In this document: piece by piece, positions 1 to 7,121 of the stretch
How the letters are laid out: the number at the start of each line of letters is the position of its first letter
How positions within the stretch are numbered: the first letter of the stretch is position 1
Assembly (NCBI RefSeq): GCF_005144475.1
Contig: NZ_SWJZ01000044.1
Coordinates: 1 to 50,515 of the forward strand
DNA: 50,515 nucleotides
From: Rhodobacter capsulatus
GTDB lineage: Bacteria > Pseudomonadota > Alphaproteobacteria > Rhodobacterales > Rhodobacteraceae
Reading direction: 5' to 3'
Notes under the pieces: model-generated
Seen by the model: only the letters and a program-made list of their open reading frames with translations
The model's database searches: none
Told to the model about the DNA's origin: nothing
Position numbers and translations under genes: made by a program

Positions 1-57
1 TGGCCGACGGGCGGAGCCCCCGGCGGGTCGCCCCGGGCGCAAGCCCGAGGCGAAATC
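1..57 (-). terminator. Hairpin downstream of gabD (family B palindrome)
   Basis: Read on the minus strand, this segment begins 11 nt after the gabD stop and carries GATTTCGCCTCGG followed by a stem of about 9 bp (GCCTCGGGC, loop TTGC, GCCCGGGGC with one G-T pair). A second G/C-rich hairpin follows near positions 8-25. It has no T-tract, so a classical intrinsic terminator is uncertain. The same 13-mer and stem recur after trmD at the other end of the window, so this is a short repeat family at gene 3' ends. Confidence 0.5.
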
Positions 58-68
58 CAGAGCCGCCC

Positions 69-1547
69 TCAGATCGACAGGCAGATGTATTTCAGTTCCA
101 GATAATCCTCGACGCCATGATGGCTGCCCTCGCGGCCCAGGCCCGATTGCTTGACCCCGCCAAACGGCGCCACTTCGGTCGAGATGATCCCGGTGTTCAC
201 GCCGACGATGCCGTATTCCAGCCCTTCCTGCACCCGGGTGATCCGGCCGACGTCGCGGGCATAGAAATAGGAGGCCAGACCGAAGATCGTGGCATTGGCC
301 TTTTCGATCACCTCGGCCTCGGTCTCGAATTTGAACAAGGGCGCGACCGGGCCGAAGGTTTCCTCGGTCGCGACTTTCATCTCCTGCGTGACGCCGGTGA
401 CCACGGTCGGCTGGAAGAAGGTGCCGCCCAGTTCGTGCCGGGCGCCGCCGGTGACGATGGTGCCGCCGCCCGCCACCACATCGGCGATATGGTCCTCGAC
501 CTTTTCGACCGCCTCGGCCGAGATCAGCGGCCCGGTGGTCACGCCGTCCTTCAGCCCGTCGCCCACGTTCAGTTTGCGCACCGCCGCCGCCAGCTTCTCG
601 GCAAAGGCGTCATAAACCCCCGCCTGCACATAGATCCGGTTCGCGCAGACGCAGGTCTGGCCGTTGTTGCGGAACTTCGACATCATCGCGCCCTCGATCG
701 CCGCATCCAGATCGGCGTCGTCAAAGACGATGAAGGGCGCGTTGCCGCCCAGCTCCATCGAGCATTTCATCACCTGCTCCGCCGCCTGCCGCATCAGGAT
801 GCGCCCGACTTCGGTGGAGCCGGTGAAGGTCAGTTTCCGCACCGCGGGATTTTCGCAGAATTCCTTGCCGATGTCGGACGCCCGCGAGGAGGTGATGACC
901 GAGAGGATCCCCTTCGGCAGACCGGCACGCTCGCCCAGAAGGCCCATCGCCAGCGCCGAAAGCGGCGTTTCCGACGCCGGACGGCAGACAAAGCCGCAGC
1001 CCACGGCGATCGCCGGGCCGGCCTTGCGGGCGATCATCGCATTCGGGAAGTTCCAGGGCGTGATCGAGCCCACGACGCCGATCGGCTGTTTCAGCACGGT
1101 GATGCGCTTGTCGCGCATGTGGCCCGGGATCGTCTCGCCATAGATGCGCTTGGCTTCCTCGCCGAACCATTCGATGAAGGAGGCGCCATAGGCGATCTCG
1201 CCGCGGGCTTCGGGCAGGGGCTTGCCCATTTCGGCGGTCAGGATCAGCGCCAGATCCTCCTGGTTCGCCATCATCAGCTCGAACCATTTGCGCATCACCG
1301 CGGCGCGTTCCTTGCCGGTGCGGGCGGCCCAGTCCTTCATCGCGGCCTCGGCGGCCTTGATGGCGCGGGCGGTTTCGGCACGGCTCAGGTCAGGCACGGT
1401 GCAGATCACGTCGCCGCGGGCCGGGTTCGTCACCGCGAAGGTCTTGCCGTCTTCGGCATCGACCCACTCCCCGGCGACAAGCGCCCGGGTGCACAGAAGG
1501 CTCGGATCCTTGAGCAGCGATTTCAGATTGGTGGCGGTGTCGAGCAT
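69..1547 (-). CDS. gabD: NAD(P)-dependent succinate-semialdehyde dehydrogenase
   Basis: Oxidises succinate semialdehyde to succinate in the cytosol, the last step of GABA degradation, and may accept related aldehydes. The 492-residue protein spans the whole aldehyde dehydrogenase fold. The NAD(P) site motif PWNFPNA is near residue 165, FTGSTEVGR near 241, the general-base Glu265 lies in MELGG, and the nucleophile Cys299 lies in GQTC. The usual Lys of the cofactor-binding KPA motif is Arg here (CRPASETPLSAL). I chose the ATG at 1547, which begins MLDTATNL; ATGs 12 and 39 nt upstream are possible but add residues unlike the family. It is divergent from the hydrolase gene at 1636 and followed by a hairpin. 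GabD is the best fit; a close ALDH paralogue remains possible. Confidence 0.88.
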   Translation of the reverse strand: MLDTATNLKSLLKDPSLLCTRALVAGEWVDAEDGKTFAVTNPARGDVICTVPDLSRAETARAIKAAEAAMKDWAARTGKERAAVMRKWFELMMANQEDLALILTAEMGKPLPEARGEIAYGASFIEWFGEEAKRIYGETIPGHMRDKRITVLKQPIGVVGSITPWNFPNAMIARKAGPAIAVGCGFVCRPASETPLSALAMGLLGERAGLPKGILSVITSSRASDIGKEFCENPAVRKLTFTGSTEVGRILMRQAAEQVMKCSMELGGNAPFIVFDDADLDAAIEGAMMSKFRNNGQTCVCANRIYVQAGVYDAFAEKLAAAVRKLNVGDGLKDGVTTGPLISAEAVEKVEDHIADVVAGGGTIVTGGARHELGGTFFQPTVVTGVTQEMKVATEETFGPVAPLFKFETEAEVIEKANATIFGLASYFYARDVGRITRVQEGLEYGIVGVNTGIISTEVAPFGGVKQSGLGREGSHHGVEDYLELKYICLSI

Positions 1548-1635
1548 GGCGCATCTCATGGTTTGAGGGATATGAGAGGGAAACACGGGGCGGCGCGGAT
1601 GTAAATTGGCCGCCGTGGAAAGAAAGGGTGAGGAA

Positions 1636-2409
1636 GTGACCGATCTGGACGATGCCTATGCCAATATGCCTTACATCCCGGGGGGGGCCGACTATCCGGC
1701 CCGCTGGGCCAAGGCCGCGGCCGCCTATCGCGACGAGGCGATGATGGTGCAGGTGGGCTATGGCCCCGGGGTGCGGCGGCAGATCGACCTGTTCCTGCCG
1801 ATGGGCGGGCAGAAGGGGCTGATCATCTTCGTGCATGGCGGCTACTGGATGAAGTTTTCCCCGCAGGATTTCTCGCATCTGGCCAAGGGCGCGGTCGAGG
1901 CGGGCTGGGTCGTGGCGATGCCCGGCTATGATCTGGCGCCCGAAATGCGGATCGAGCAGATCACCGGGCTGATCGCGATGGCGGTGGCGGAACTGGCACG
2001 CCGCTTCAGCGGGCCGATCCGGCTTGTCGGTCATTCCGCGGGCGGGCATCTGGTGGCGCGGATGCTGGCGCCGGGGATGCTGCCCGAGGAGGTGGCGAAG
2101 CGGATCGAAAAGGTGGTGCCGATCTCGCCGGTGTCCGATCTGACGCCGCTGCTGCGGACCTCGATGAACGAGACCCTGCGGCTGGATGCGGCCGAGGCCG
2201 GGCGCGAAAGCCCGGTGCATCAGCCGGTGCCCGGGGTGCCGGTGCATGTCTGGGTCGGCGCCGACGAGCGTCCGGCGTTCCTTGAGCAGGCGCGGGGGCT
2301 GGCCGAGGCCTGGGCCTGTCCGCTGACGATTGACCCCGGGCGGCACCATTTCGACGTCATCGAGGGGCTGGAAGGCGAAAGCCCGTTGCTGGCTGCCGTG
2401 ATCGCGTAG
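1636..2409 (+). CDS. Alpha/beta-hydrolase of arylformamidase (Afmid) type
   Basis: A cytosolic serine hydrolase of 257 residues. The oxyanion-hole motif HGGYW is the form seen in N-formylkynurenine formamidases (Afmid type). The nucleophile elbow is GHSAGGH, and a late Asp and His (GADERP, GRHHFD) complete the triad. I start at GTG 1636 because AAAGGGTGAGG sits just upstream; a TTG at 1606 would add ten residues without a ribosome site. The substrate is unproven: no tryptophan 2,3-dioxygenase or kynureninase gene is nearby, so esterase or lactonase activity is equally open. A 3'-end repeat module follows the stop directly. Confidence 0.75.
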   Translation: MTDLDDAYANMPYIPGGADYPARWAKAAAAYRDEAMMVQVGYGPGVRRQIDLFLPMGGQKGLIIFVHGGYWMKFSPQDFSHLAKGAVEAGWVVAMPGYDLAPEMRIEQITGLIAMAVAELARRFSGPIRLVGHSAGGHLVARMLAPGMLPEEVAKRIEKVVPISPVSDLTPLLRTSMNETLRLDAAEAGRESPVHQPVPGVPVHVWVGADERPAFLEQARGLAEAWACPLTIDPGRHHFDVIEGLEGESPLLAAVIA

Positions 2410-2411
2410 CA

Positions 2412-2460
2412 GGGGGGCGCTGCCCCCCTGACCCCCCGGGATATTTGAGGCAAGATAAAG
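2412..2460 (+). repeat. 3'-end repeat module, copy 1
   Basis: A perfect hairpin (GGGGGGC, loop GCT, GCCCCCC, 2412-2428) is followed by the core CCCCCCGGGATATTTGAGG and CAAGATAAAGG (2432-2460). It starts 3 nt after the hydrolase stop and runs up to the stop of the convergent peptidase gene. It is one of seven copies in the window, all oriented hairpin then core relative to the gene that has just ended. Confidence 0.85.
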
Positions 2461-2464
2461 GGGA

Positions 2465-3451
2465 TCAGCGCAGGTCTTGCCAGCAGGGTTGCCGGTCGCC
2501 CGGATGGGGCGTGGCGGCGAAGACCGCGCGGGCGATGGCACGGGCAAGGCAGGCGCTGGCGGCATGGCCAAGCTGGAACGGATCGGCGATCGGGTCCGTC
2601 AGCGGCCTGGCGCCCGTGGCCGCGGCAAAGACCAGATCGCCATCAAGCGGCGTGTGGCTGGGCACCAGCGCCCGGGCCATGCCGTCATGCGCCGCGACCG
2701 CCAGCCGATGCGCCTGTGCCTTGCTCAGCGCCGCATCGGTGGCGACGATGGCGATGGTCGTGGCCTCGCCCATGCGTTTCATCGGCACCGGCTCGGCCGC
2801 GGCCGGATAGCGCGGCGCGGCGCCAAGGCCGCCGAATTCGGCGCCCATTTCCCAGGGCGCGGCCCAGAAATGCCGCGTCTCGCCCACGGTGGCCGAGCCG
2901 AGCGCATTCACCGCCACCAGCGCGCCGACGGTGAAGCCGCTCTCCAGCACCGCCGAGGCCGAGCCGAGCCCGCCCTTGAGCTGGCCCGTAAGTGCGCCGA
3001 ACCCCGCCCCCGCGCTGCCGATGGCGAAATCTGCCGCCGCCGCGGCAAGGGCCTTGCGGCCCAGCCCCGCATAGGGGTTTTCCGCCCAGTCCTTGTCGCC
3101 GCCATTCAACAGATCGAAAAGGATCGCCGCGGGCACGATCGGCACCCGCACCGGGCCCACGGCAAAGCCGCGCCCCATCGCCTGCAGCCCCGCCATCACC
3201 CCCGACGCCGCGTCCAGACCAAAGGCCGAGCCGCCCGAGAGCACCAGCGCATCGACGCTTTCCACCAGCTTGTCGGGGGCGAGCAGGTCGGTTTCCCGCG
3301 TCCCCGGGGCGCCGCCCATCACATGCACGGCGGCGGTGAAGGGGCGCTCCGCCGTCAGCACGGTGACGCCCGAACGCAGCGCGGCGTCATGGGCAGTGCC
3401 GACCCGCAGCCCGGCGACATCGGTGATCAGATTGCGCGGTCCGGGTTTCAT
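2465..3451 (-). CDS. P1 (S58/DmpA-NylC) family peptidase
   Basis: An N-terminal-nucleophile hydrolase of 328 residues, related to the aminopeptidase DmpA and the 6-aminohexanoate-oligomer hydrolase NylC. Family hallmarks are GGSAFGLDAA near residue 73, GAGFGALTGQLKGGLG near 148, and TTIAIVATD-(n)-LSKAQAHRLA-(n)-HDG near 231. Family members cleave themselves just before the Thr nucleophile. Here the Thr is kept (Thr231) but the preceding residue is Ala rather than the Asn of NylC. A cytosolic location is inferred because no signal peptide is visible. Substrates in this family range from D-amino-acid peptides to nylon oligomers, so the role here is unknown. It lies convergent to the Afmid-type gene. 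Confidence 0.82.
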   Translation of the reverse strand: MKPGPRNLITDVAGLRVGTAHDAALRSGVTVLTAERPFTAAVHVMGGAPGTRETDLLAPDKLVESVDALVLSGGSAFGLDAASGVMAGLQAMGRGFAVGPVRVPIVPAAILFDLLNGGDKDWAENPYAGLGRKALAAAAADFAIGSAGAGFGALTGQLKGGLGSASAVLESGFTVGALVAVNALGSATVGETRHFWAAPWEMGAEFGGLGAAPRYPAAAEPVPMKRMGEATTIAIVATDAALSKAQAHRLAVAAHDGMARALVPSHTPLDGDLVFAAATGARPLTDPIADPFQLGHAASACLARAIARAVFAATPHPGDRQPCWQDLR

Positions 3452-3547
3452 GCGGGGCCCCCTTGTTCATCCTGGCCCGAGTATCAGCACAGCCCGGCCC
3501 CTGCCGCCAGAGACGATTACCCCCGGGGATGCGTCACAGGTGCCGCG

Positions 3548-4132
3548 TCAAAGCGGCCGCTCCATCGCCACCGTCGTCCGGTAGCCGAAGATCGCCGCCG
3601 TCAGCCAGCGATCCACGCGCCCGGTCACCGCAAAGCCGAGCCGGTCGTAAAGCGCCTTCGCGCGCAGGTTCTCGTGCACCACATCGAGCCGCAGCACGCG
3701 GTAGCCGCGGGCCTGCGCCTCGGCACAAAGCGCCTCGATCAGCGCCGCGCCGAGCCCCCTGCCCCGCATCGGCTCGGTCACGGCAAGACCGTCGACGCAA
3801 AGCGTGCCCTGCGCCAGATCCTGCGCCAGCGCCTGCAGCGCAAGGCCGCGCCAGAACGCGCCGAACCGGCCGTAGACCGCGCGCAGATCGGCGCGGTCGC
3901 CGCCGACAAAGGCGCCGTCGCGGGTGCGAAAGCCGATCACCCCCAGCACATGGCCCCGCGCATCCACCGCCGCGATCATGTGGGCGGGGTCGATCACCCG
4001 CTCGATGAAGGCCACCGCCTTGAGCTCGGGCCCCATCACCCGGCCCAGCTTCGCCCCGAAGGCCCGCCAGTACAGCGCCGCCGCCTCGGCCCGCTGATCC
4101 GCCGTCAACCCCTGATGCAGCCGAACCTTCAT
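3548..4132 (-). CDS. GNAT-family N-acetyltransferase
   Basis: A 194-residue acetyl-CoA-dependent acetyltransferase. The C-terminal half carries the GNAT core: a beta4 strand with CVDGLAV, the acetyl-CoA pyrophosphate loop RGRGLGAAL, and the late motif NLRAKALYDRLGF. The first 60 residues are family-specific. The ATG at 4132 begins MKVRLHQG; longer upstream reading is antisense to azlC and not credible. The acceptor is unknown. It is divergent from azlC and followed, 96 bp later, by the peptidase gene on the same strand. A weak, diverged relative of the 3'-end module can be seen about 65-85 nt after its stop. Confidence 0.8.
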   Translation of the reverse strand: MKVRLHQGLTADQRAEAAALYWRAFGAKLGRVMGPELKAVAFIERVIDPAHMIAAVDARGHVLGVIGFRTRDGAFVGGDRADLRAVYGRFGAFWRGLALQALAQDLAQGTLCVDGLAVTEPMRGRGLGAALIEALCAEAQARGYRVLRLDVVHENLRAKALYDRLGFAVTGRVDRWLTAAIFGYRTTVAMERPL

Positions 4133-4226
4133 GCCCCCGCCTCCCGGTCCGAGAATTGCGCCCGATACAATCGCCCGCTTGGTGCCTTGCGGCGTGACCC
4201 CTAGAACTCGCGCATCCCTTCCCCCC

Positions 4227-4254
4227 AGACAAGCCCCCCAAGACAAGCCCCCCC
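4227..4254. repeat. Tandem 14-bp duplication upstream of azlC
   Basis: AGACAAGCCCCCC occurs twice head to tail (4227-4240 and 4241-4254), ending 13 bp before the azlC ATG. The C-run after each copy could allow slippage. A small local duplication in the azlC leader; no function is known. Confidence 0.6.
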
Positions 4255-4267
4255 GAGAAACACCTCG

Positions 4268-4987
4268 ATGACCGCCCCAAGCCCCCTGTCCTCCGCCTAT
4301 TGGCGCGGCTGCCGCCAAGGTCTGCCCTTCATCCTGGTCATCCTGCCCTTCGGCCTGCTGTTCGGCGTCGCGGGCACCGAAGCCGGGTTGTCGCTGGCCG
4401 AGGTGATGGGCTTTTCGATCCTTGTCATCGCCGGGGCCTCGCAATTCACCGCGGTGCAGCTGATGACCGATCACGCCAGCACGGTGATGGTGATCCTCGC
4501 CTCGCTCGCGGTGAACCTGCGGATGGCGATGTATTCCGCCTCGCTCGCGCCGCATCTGGGGACGGCGCCGACCTGGGCCCGGGCGCTGGTGGCCTATTTC
4601 ATGGTCGATCAGGTCTTTGCGCTGGCGAATGCCGAGTATGAGCGCGCACCGCAACAGAGCCTGGCCGAAAAGCTGGCCTATTACGCCGGGGCCTGCACGC
4701 CGGTCTGTCCGCTCTGGTATGTCGCCACGCTGGCCGGGGCCTGGCTGGGCAAGGCGATCCCGCCCGCCTTCGCGCTGGATTTCGCCGTGCCGGTGACATT
4801 CCTTGCGATGATCGCGCCGATGCTGCGGTCGCTGCCGCATCTGGTCGCCGCGGCGGTCTCGATCGGGATGGCGCTGGCGTTCTCGGTCCTGCCCGCGGGC
4901 ACCGGGCTGATCCTGGCCGCGCTTTGCGCGATGGCGGCGGGGGCGCAGACCGAGCTGTGGCTGATCCGCCGGAGGGCCGCGCAATGA
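4268..4987 (+). CDS. azlC: AzlC-family branched-chain amino acid exporter, large subunit
   Basis: Inner-membrane protein of 239 residues that pairs with the small AzlD protein to export branched-chain amino acids or analogues (known for AzlCD and YgaZH). The family hallmark FGLLFGVAGTEAGLS is in the first helix, and GASQFTAVQLM and NLRMAMYSASLAPHL follow. Five to seven hydrophobic segments span the rest. The partner azlD follows with an ATGA overlap, so the two are translationally coupled. The upstream leader contains a tandem duplication. A divergent GNAT gene shares the intergenic region. Confidence 0.85.
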   Translation: MTAPSPLSSAYWRGCRQGLPFILVILPFGLLFGVAGTEAGLSLAEVMGFSILVIAGASQFTAVQLMTDHASTVMVILASLAVNLRMAMYSASLAPHLGTAPTWARALVAYFMVDQVFALANAEYERAPQQSLAEKLAYYAGACTPVCPLWYVATLAGAWLGKAIPPAFALDFAVPVTFLAMIAPMLRSLPHLVAAAVSIGMALAFSVLPAGTGLILAALCAMAAGAQTELWLIRRRAAQ

Positions 4988-5325
4988 CCGTTGCAGAACT
5001 TTACGGCAGCCCGACGATCTGGCTGATCATCCTGGCGCTGGGGCTTGGCACCTTCGTGCTGCGCTATTCCTTTCTGGGCTGGATCGGCAGCAGGCCGCTG
5101 CCGGAATGGGCGTTGCGGCATCTGCGCTATACCGCCGTCGCGGTGCTGCCCGGCCTTGTCGCGCCGCTGGTGCTGTGGCCCGCGGCAACCGGCGGGCAGC
5201 CCGATCCGGCGCGGCTGATCGCGGCCGGGGCGACGCTGGCCGTGGGGCTGGCCAGCCGCAACACGCTGGCCGCGATCCTCGGCGGCCTGACGTCGCTTTA
5301 TCTGGCGCTGTGGCTGCTGGGCTGA
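4984..5325 (+). CDS. azlD: AzlD-family small exporter subunit
   Basis: A 113-residue inner-membrane protein with three to four hydrophobic segments. The AzlD hallmarks are TFVLRYSFL near residue 24 and GLASRNTLAAILGG near 87. It is the obligatory small partner of AzlC in the known AzlCD/YgaZH exporters. The start codon overlaps the azlC stop by four bases (ATGA). It ends only 6 bp before the stop of the convergent lipoprotein gene, so transcripts probably overlap. Confidence 0.82.
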   Translation: MTVAELYGSPTIWLIILALGLGTFVLRYSFLGWIGSRPLPEWALRHLRYTAVAVLPGLVAPLVLWPAATGGQPDPARLIAAGATLAVGLASRNTLAAILGGLTSLYLALWLLG

Positions 5326-5331
5326 GCCCGG

Positions 5332-5961
5332 TCACTCGGACTTGCCGAACCCCGTGCCGTGCTGCGCCGGCGCCTGCTGGATCATCAGCACGCCGGAATT
5401 GTCGTCGGGATCATTGTCGAAATGATCCTCGGTCACCACGCCCGGCAGCTGCCCGAAGGCCTTCGAGAGCTTCAAGGGCGAGCTGGTCGCCGGGATGCTT
5501 TCAAAGCCCGGGATCGCGCGCAGCACCGAGGAAGTGTCATTGGCGCACATCATCTTGGCCACCGCGCCGTTCGACTGCACCCGCGCCAGAAGCGCCGCGG
5601 CCTGCTGCGGGGTCACGGGCAGGCGCTGTTCGCGCACATACCAGGATTCCCGGGCGTGATAATCGATGTAGAACTTGTACATCCGCTCGGTGATGCCGAA
5701 ATCGACATCGTTCCGTTCCGGCACCGAGGGGTGATACCAGGTCCCGGCCGGATCGAAGATCACCCGCTCCTGCGCGTCGATCATCAGCGCCGAATGACCG
5801 CCCGCCCCGGTGTTGGTGGAAATCACCGTGAACAGCGTCACCGAGGGCGGATTGCCGGTCGAAAACCGCGCGGCATTCACCGCCTCGTCCGGGGCCCATT
5901 TCGGTTCGGCACAGGCGGCCAGCGCAAGCGGCAGGACCAGACAGGAAAGAAGGCGGCGCAT
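5332..5961 (-). CDS. Predicted lipoprotein, possible permuted papain-like (NlpC/DUF4105-like) fold
   Basis: A 209-residue exported lipoprotein. The signal peptide ends in the lipobox LAAC with Cys17. The mature part has a strand with GGHSALMID (His56), then VIFDPAGTWYHP, and later a Cys at position 139 in MMCANDTSSVL. His first and Cys second is the order seen in circularly permuted NlpC/P60-like proteins (LRAT, YiiX, DUF4105 type). This fold assignment is my inference from motif order alone. A ribosome site GAGGGG precedes the ATG. It lies downstream of the metallo-hydrolase gene at 6090 on the same strand but across a 128-bp gap. Function unknown. Confidence 0.7.
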   Translation of the reverse strand: MRRLLSCLVLPLALAACAEPKWAPDEAVNAARFSTGNPPSVTLFTVISTNTGAGGHSALMIDAQERVIFDPAGTWYHPSVPERNDVDFGITERMYKFYIDYHARESWYVREQRLPVTPQQAAALLARVQSNGAVAKMMCANDTSSVLRAIPGFESIPATSSPLKLSKAFGQLPGVVTEDHFDNDPDDNSGVLMIQQAPAQHGTGFGKSE

Positions 5962-6089
5962 CCGGGGACCCCTCGGCGGCAGGAAGTGAATGTCGAAAGG
6001 GGGTTAAGCACGCCCCGCGGGCAGGGGCAACCGGCCGCGCGGACCGCGGGCGCGTTTTCCCGAAAAGTGTCTATTCGGCGCCACGGGCC

Positions 6090-7121
6090 TCAGGCGGACC
6101 AGAGCCAGACGCCGTCGCGGGCCTGCCGGGTGATCTCGCCGCGCAGGAACAGGTGGTTGAGATGCGCCACCGCCTCGACCAGCGCCATGCCGTAGTCCGC
6201 CTCGCCCACCGGGCGCTTGAAGAGCACGGGGAAACAGTCGGTGGCGCTGCGCGGGGCTTCGGCCAGAACCGCGCGCAAGCGGGAAAGCGCGCCCTCGTGG
6301 TTCTCGATCATCTGGTGCAGGCGCAGCGGCAGACCAAGGAAGGGCAGCTTGTGGCCGGGCAGGATCAGCTGATCTTCGCGCGCGAGCGGTTGAAACGCCC
6401 GGCAGGCGGCCAGCCAGTCGGCGACCGGATCGGCGAGCGGCTCGGTCGCATAGCTGCCCAGATTGGCGGAAATCCCCGGCAAAAGCTGATCGCCCCCCAG
6501 GATCAGCCCGTCATCCTCGCTCCACAGGGTCGCGTGATCGGGCGCATGGCCCTGGCCGATCCGCACCCGCCAGCGCCGCCCGGCGGAACGGATCAGATCG
6601 CCCTCGACCATGTTGCGAAAGCCAAGCGGCAGCGGATGCACGCAATCGGCAAAGTTGAAGGGCCGTTCCTGCGACCGCCGCGCCAGCAGATCCGGGTCCA
6701 TCCCCGCGGCTTTCCAGAAGGCGCGCGTTTCGGGCACCGGCAGGGGCTGTTCGTCCAGCATCAGCATGCGGGCGAAGAGCCAGCTTGTCCGGGTTGTCCA
6801 CAGTTCCGCGCCGCGGGCCTGCAGCCAGCCCGCCAGCCCGATGTGATCGGGGTGGTAATGGGTGACGATGACGCGCGTGACCGGCTTGCCCGACAGCGGC
6901 CCATCGAGCGCCTGTTGCAAGGCCGCACGGCAGGCGCGGCTGTCGATGCCGGGATCGACCAGCGTCCAGCCGTCGCCATCATCCAGCGCATAGGCATTGA
7001 CGTGATCAAGCGCCATCGGCAGCGGCAGGCGCAGCCAAAGCACGCCCTCGGCGACCGCGAGGGTCTCGCCGAAGGCGGGGGCGGTGTCAAAGGGGAAGCT
7101 CAGACCGGATCGTTGTTTCAT
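6090..7121 (-). CDS. MBL-fold metallo-hydrolase (LACTB2/glyoxalase-II-like)
   Basis: A 343-residue cytosolic dinuclear-metal hydrolase. The metal motif THYHPDHIG lies near residue 90. Later ligands are in GHAPDHATLW near 199, the Asp of LGGDQL near 215, and LPGHKLP near 266. The C-terminal 80 residues resemble the winged-helix domain of LACTB2-like enzymes, ending in HLNHLFLRGEITR. Its ATG overlaps the stop of the upstream acyl-CoA dehydrogenase (ATGA), so the two are co-translated. That suggests a thioester- or ester-hydrolysing role next to acyl-CoA oxidation, which is an inference. Confidence 0.82.
   Translation of the reverse strand: MKQRSGLSFPFDTAPAFGETLAVAEGVLWLRLPLPMALDHVNAYALDDGDGWTLVDPGIDSRACRAALQQALDGPLSGKPVTRVIVTHYHPDHIGLAGWLQARGAELWTTRTSWLFARMLMLDEQPLPVPETRAFWKAAGMDPDLLARRSQERPFNFADCVHPLPLGFRNMVEGDLIRSAGRRWRVRIGQGHAPDHATLWSEDDGLILGGDQLLPGISANLGSYATEPLADPVADWLAACRAFQPLAREDQLILPGHKLPFLGLPLRLHQMIENHEGALSRLRAVLAEAPRSATDCFPVLFKRPVGEADYGMALVEAVAHLNHLFLRGEITRQARDGVWLWSA

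Noticed and set aside
3452-3547. Eighth copy of the 3'-end module after the GNAT gene
   Set aside because: TTCATCCTGGCC-CGAGTATC resembles the core in the right orientation, but the hairpin and GGGATATTT box are too diverged to count; noted only as a possible relic.
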